From an uncultured Clostridia bacterium (lineage in GTDB: Bacteria > Bacillota > Clostridia > Christensenellales > Aristaeellaceae): a DNA stretch of 10,174 nt. The notes under the pieces were generated by a model, which was not told the DNA's origin, searched no databases, and saw nothing but the letters and a program-made list of their open reading frames with translations. Of this stretch, positions 7,624 to 10,174 are shown piece after piece. Each line of letters opens with the position of its first letter. Positions within the stretch are counted from its first letter, which is position 1. Made by a program: the position numbers and the translations under genes. The DNA is taken from contig CAJFUU010000101.1 of assembly GCA_904420265.1 (NCBI GenBank), positions 1-10,174 of the forward strand, given 5' to 3'.

Positions 7624-8016
7624 TTACAGTTCCTTGGTAAGCAATATATTGCGTATCCTGCCGTCGGCGCAGTCGATTTGGGCAGCGTCAGTAAGCGAGC
7701 CGAGTATGCTGCGCACAACCTCGAGCTCCGCCGGATCCATACCGCACAGACAGGGCCGGCCCGCCGTGGCGTGCACATGGATTTCCAGAGCGTGTTCGCC
7801 GCGCAGAAACTCCACGCACAGCGCGTCGGGCGGACACTGCTGCGAAATCATCAGCGTGCAGGCTTCTTCAACGGCCATTTTTACATCGTCGATGGCGTCT
7901 ACGGTCAGCCGCGCGCGCGCAAGCACGCCCGCCGTCGTCAGGCGAATGACGAGCATCATGGATTTATCCGCCGGCACAGTCAGCGCAACCGCGCCCTCAG
8001 GCAGTATATCCTGCAT
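7624..8016 (-). CDS. RsbW/SpoIIAB-like protein with degenerate ATP site
   Basis: A 130-residue protein directly before the sigma factor, where an anti-sigma kinase of the RsbW/SpoIIAB type is expected. The N-terminal half follows that family: LTVPADKSMMLVIRLTTAG (12-30), a D-D-V-K-M-A-V helix (43-49) and the N-box region EEACTL (50-55). The usual E-A-x-x-N pattern has Leu at 55 where Asn binds Mg2+ (Asn50 of SpoIIAB). The Glu matching Glu46 is kept (E51). The DxGxG motif that contacts adenine is replaced by A-T-A-G-R (83-87), and there is no clear ATP lid. ATP binding and kinase activity therefore look lost. Six cysteines occur, including C89-x-C91, with H80-x-H82 just before. The second of two close ATGs (8016, not 8022) is preferred for its seven-base spacing to GGGAGG. 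It could be an anti-sigma with another trigger, or an inactive relic. Confidence 0.78.
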   Translation of the reverse strand: MQDILPEGAVALTVPADKSMMLVIRLTTAGVLARARLTVDAIDDVKMAVEEACTLMISQQCPPDALCVEFLRGEHALEIHVHATAGRPCLCGMDPAELEVVRSILGSLTDAAQIDCADGRIRNILLTKEL

Positions 8017-8023
8017 GTTCATT

Positions 8024-8029
8024 CCTCCC
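8024..8029 (-). promoter_or_regulatory. Ribosome binding site of the anti-sigma-like gene
   Basis: GGGAGG on the minus strand lies seven bases before the ATG at 8016 but only one base before the ATG at 8022. The spacing supports the shorter protein. Confidence 0.75.
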
Positions 8030-8047
8030 GCTAAATTTCCACAATCT

Positions 8048-8076
8048 ATTATAATGGAAAAGCGCGTGCAGGGCAA
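8048..8076 (-). promoter_or_regulatory. Sigma-A-like promoter of the eight-gene operon
   Basis: The minus strand carries a perfect -10 box TATAAT (8048-8053) and TTGCCC (8071-8076) as a -35 box, separated by exactly 17 bases. Transcription would start near 8041, leaving a leader of about 25 bases that contains the GGGAGG site. The whole run from the anti-sigma-like gene to the HD gene has no gap larger than 24 bp, so this is probably its main promoter. No SigB-type GTTTAA/GGGTAT pair was found here, so there is no sign of autoregulation by the downstream sigma factor. Confidence 0.7.
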
Positions 8077-8124
8077 GGCCCCGCAAGCCCCGGAAACAGG
8101 TAAATTTGAGTTAAGGAGCGCTGT

Positions 8125-8361
8125 ATGCTTGCCGTTTCGCAAACGCGGCGCAAAGGGCTATCAAAGAAGCGCAGCGCGACGTATTTCCGCAAGGCCGAAG
8201 ATTATCTGTTAAAGACCCTTCAAGGGCATCTGGTTTTGCCAGTATTGCAGGCCGTCAGAGCGGACAAGGCGCGCATTTGTTTTGGGACTTTTCGGGAACA
8301 AATATCTGACGCGAATCGGCCTTTTGCGGCAAAAACCACGCTTTCACCGCGCCGCGGCTGA
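8125..8361 (+). CDS. Doubtful small basic hypothetical protein
   Basis: A 78-codon open frame on the opposite strand to everything else, starting ATG at 8125 with a good AAGGAG (8113-8118) six bases upstream. The product is strongly basic, with about 17 Lys/Arg against 5 Asp/Glu, mostly in the first third (TRRKGLSKKRSATYFRKAED). It has no signal peptide, membrane segment or recognised domain. Third-position GC looks lower than in the neighbouring genes, which argues against a long-resident gene. It lies in the gap between two minus-strand units and reads away from the operon promoter. The ribosome binding site is the only real support; it may be chance. Confidence 0.28.
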   Translation: MLAVSQTRRKGLSKKRSATYFRKAEDYLLKTLQGHLVLPVLQAVRADKARICFGTFREQISDANRPFAAKTTLSPRRG

Positions 8362-8477
8362 ACAGACAGCGCAAAAAGCATCCGCAGCGAAAAAGCAACG
8401 CTCCTGACGCATGCGACGTCTGCCTGCGAATTTCCAAAGACACTCCGTGGCCCCCAAAATGCCTTATCGCGATGCGC

Positions 8478-8556
8478 GGCGCCTTTTGCGCAGTCTGTCT
8501 TTTCCGCACGCAAATTTCGGCGTACATCAACACGCCGGATATATGCAAAAGGCGTC
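8478..8556. repeat. Nested inverted repeat downstream of the GNAT gene
   Basis: CGCCTTTTGC (8480-8489) and GCAAAAGGCG (8545-8554) form a perfect 10-bp inverted repeat, extendable by two pairs (one G-U) on the outside to 8478 and 8556. Inside the 55-base spacer a second pair, CGGCGT (8518-8523) and ACGCCG (8532-8537), is separated by eight bases. The element lies 42 bases past the GNAT stop in non-coding sequence. It has no adjacent T-run on either strand typical of an intrinsic terminator. It could be a structured RNA, a REP-like element or a transcript-end structure. Confidence 0.45.
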
Positions 8557-8597
8557 CCCAGAGAAAGGACGTCTTCCGCATGCGATCGGACGCCGCT

Positions 8598-9227
8598 TCA
8601 ACGGCGCGGCTCACGCATGGCGGCAATTTTCTGGAAGGCGCGTTGCGAGGGCGTCTCGCGCTTTTCCCGACGGGGAAAAACGCGGTCAAAGGCCGCGGCG
8701 GCGCGCACGTCCACCTCGAAAACATCGCTTTCAAAAAAGCGGCCATGCACGCCTTCCAGCGCGCCGGGGTATAATTCCAGCGCCTGCAGGGCGGCGGCAT
8801 ACATGTTGTCCGCGGTGCAAATATCGAACGCACGCGCCGGCTGAAAGCCAAAACGCGCGTAATAAGCGGGATCGCCATAAATGAGAACGGCGCGCAGGCG
8901 CATCTGGCGGCACAGCGCAAGCGTATGCTCAACCAGCGCCGTGCCCACGCCCCGGCCCTGATAAAGCGGCAGAACGCTCAGAGGCCCAAAGGTGACGGTG
9001 GGCACATCTTCTACGCGGGATGCGCTGTACATAATGCTGCCGACAATCTCCGCCCCATGCACGGCGACAAAATCCAACTCCGGCAGAAAATCCGGGTGGT
9101 TTCGCAACAAGTGCGCAAGGTAATGTTCTTCACATCCGGGCGAATTGAGATTCCAGAACGCTTCGCGCGTCACCTCTTCCACGGCGCGAAAATCGGCCTC
9201 CGTTTCCCGGCGGATTTCAAAGCGCAT
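8598..9227 (-). CDS. GNAT family N-acetyltransferase (YhbS-like)
   Basis: A 209-residue acetyl-CoA-dependent acyltransferase of COG3153. The acetyl-CoA binding motif A is complete: GPLSVLPLYQGRGVGTALV (81-99) with QGRGVG as the pyrophosphate loop. The family-typical GDPAYYARFGF (118-128) follows. The C-terminal part (about 150-209) contains ELYPGALEGVHGRFFE and a charged end, an extension seen in clostridial relatives of YhbS. The substrate is unknown. The ATG at 9227 is supported by AAGGAGG (9235-9241) seven bases upstream. The frame can be read further upstream, but that part lies inside the nucleotidase gene in another frame. The start overlaps the last 11 bases of the nucleotidase gene, so the two are likely co-transcribed. 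Confidence 0.9.
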   Translation of the reverse strand: MRFEIRRETEADFRAVEEVTREAFWNLNSPGCEEHYLAHLLRNHPDFLPELDFVAVHGAEIVGSIMYSASRVEDVPTVTFGPLSVLPLYQGRGVGTALVEHTLALCRQMRLRAVLIYGDPAYYARFGFQPARAFDICTADNMYAAALQALELYPGALEGVHGRFFESDVFEVDVRAAAAFDRVFPRREKRETPSQRAFQKIAAMREPRR

Positions 9228-10174
9228 CCGCGTTCCTCCTTCCCTGTTCCTCTCCACTGGGCGATACAACCGTGAGATAGCGGCGCTTGTCCACCACGAC
9301 ATTTCCGCGGCGCTCAATGTACGCGAGGATGAGTTCGGAAACATCGGTGAGAATTTCCCGCTCGACAGCCAAGCCGGAGAGCATATCGTATCCGCCCGTG
9401 CCCGTGGCGCGATAGCTGTTGAGGCATACGCGCAGCACATCGCCGGGCTCAATTTCCCGGCCGTTGCGGCGCATGGAGGTCACGCGCGCTCCCACGTCGC
9501 GGCGCAGGTCAATGACATAGTCTAGGCCGGAAAAATAGTCGTAGTTGTAGTGTTCCACTTTGGGCCGCAAAAAGCGGTCGCTGACGCGCACAACGCCATC
9601 TTCAACGCAAAAATATTCGGCCGTGCGCTCGATATAGCGCCGCAACGTGCGCCCGTCCATGCGCACCACTCGCAGCGTATTGGCGTATACATAGGTCGAA
9701 ACCACGTCGCGCACAGTGGCGTCCGCAGCTAGCCCTTTGCACTTGTTGGGCAACGAGCAGGCGGAAATATCGGCTCCGGAAGCGTCCAACTGCACGCTGT
9801 TGATAAAGTTAGCCAGCAAGCAGCCATGCAAGGCGCTTTCGAGGTGATCGCCGAAGGGCAACGGAACGTCCAAACGGCCCGCGGGCGCATCCAGCCATGC
9901 CTGTACCTGCGCCTCCAAGGGGGCGAGAGCGGCCACGCCGGCCTGCAGCGGCGCGCCGGCAGGCGGCAAGAGCCGCGATTGGACGCGCACAGCACCGTCC
10001 TTCTCTACAAAGATGTCTGCGCGCACACACTGCGCCGCCCCGCCGGCAGGCTGCGCGGCATGCGTTCCGCAAATGTCCACGCCTTCAACCGACAGATGCT
10101 GGTGTCCGGTCAGCACAAGGTCAAAATCCATCTCCCGGCAAATCGCGCAGGCCTGGTTTTCGCCTGTCGCGCTG
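9217..10174 (-). CDS. 5'-nucleotidase-type metallophosphoesterase, C-terminal part
   Basis: About 318 C-terminal residues of a UshA/YfkN-type protein whose start lies beyond the right edge. The first visible part is the end of the metallophosphoesterase domain, with the metal-binding TGHQH motif (visible residues 22-26). It is followed by the 5'-nucleotidase C-terminal domain, which binds the nucleotide base. This is seen in ANFINSVQLDASGADIS, in the loop YFSGLDYVIDL and in NSYRATGTGGYDM near the end. Such enzymes hydrolyse nucleoside monophosphates or cyclic 2',3'-nucleotides; which substrate is used here is not visible. The C-terminus ends in a charged tail without an LPxTG or transmembrane anchor. 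A signal peptide cannot be judged, so the location is open. The gene continues directly into the GNAT gene by an 11-bp overlap. Confidence 0.9.
   Translation of the reverse strand, partial: SATGENQACAICREMDFDLVLTGHQHLSVEGVDICGTHAAQPAGGAAQCVRADIFVEKDGAVRVQSRLLPPAGAPLQAGVAALAPLEAQVQAWLDAPAGRLDVPLPFGDHLESALHGCLLANFINSVQLDASGADISACSLPNKCKGLAADATVRDVVSTYVYANTLRVVRMDGRTLRRYIERTAEYFCVEDGVVRVSDRFLRPKVEHYNYDYFSGLDYVIDLRRDVGARVTSMRRNGREIEPGDVLRVCLNSYRATGTGGYDMLSGLAVEREILTDVSELILAYIERRGNVVVDKRRYLTVVSPSGEEQGRRNADAL

Noticed and set aside
8017..8142. Longer start for the anti-sigma-like protein at 8142
   Set aside because: It would begin upstream of the perfect TATAAT promoter and lacks a ribosome binding site. 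The extra residues do not match the family.
8591..8606. CGCCG-CGGCG hairpin around the GNAT stop codon as a terminator
   Set aside because: The stem is only 5 bp, the stop codon is in the loop, and no T-run follows on the minus strand.
9228..9452. Longer start for the GNAT protein at 9452
   Set aside because: The added part is a shadow of the nucleotidase gene, and the strong AAGGAGG site at 9235-9241 sets the start at 9227.

Overview
The window looks like a piece of a GC-rich chromosome from a Bacillota/Clostridia-type bacterium. This rests on consistent AAGGAGG-like ribosome binding sites, a SigB/SigF/SigG-type sigma factor beside a GHKL-like partner, a DUF2082 zinc ribbon, a YpsC-type rRNA methyltransferase and a DUF362 protein. 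A gut or plant-litter commensal is plausible because of the GH127-like protein, but the genus cannot be read from the sequence. Every well-supported gene lies on the minus strand. No mobile element, CRISPR array, tRNA or rRNA was seen.

Reading the minus strand from high to low coordinates, the right edge holds the 3' part of a 5'-nucleotidase-type metallophosphoesterase. It overlaps a YhbS-like GNAT acetyltransferase by 11 bp. A gap of about 580 bases follows (8017-8597), holding a strong sigma-A-like promoter, one doubtful small plus-strand frame and a nested inverted repeat.

That promoter (-35 at 8071-8076, -10 TATAAT at 8048-8053) appears to drive a tight eight-gene run: an RsbW/SpoIIAB-like protein, a SigB-type sigma factor, proC, a YpsC-like RNA methyltransferase, a GH127-like (DUF1680) protein, a MATE transporter, a small zinc ribbon protein and an HD phosphohydrolase. 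Gaps run from a 4-bp ATGA overlap (twice) to 24 bp, so co-transcription is likely. A further intergenic stretch (144-635) ends in the leader and start of a DUF362 protein cut by the left edge.

The most interesting signals are two proteins that keep their family fold but lack hallmark active-site residues. The GH127-like protein has lost every residue matching the known Glu/Cys zinc-thiolate site. The anti-sigma-like protein has lost the N-box Asn and the DxGxG motif needed for ATP binding, and carries an HxH...CxC cluster at that position. The sigma/anti-sigma pair has no anti-anti-sigma (RsbV/SpoIIAA) gene next to it and heads an operon of metabolic, RNA-modification and transport genes. This suggests a regulatory module that does not use the classical partner-switching kinase cycle; that is inference.
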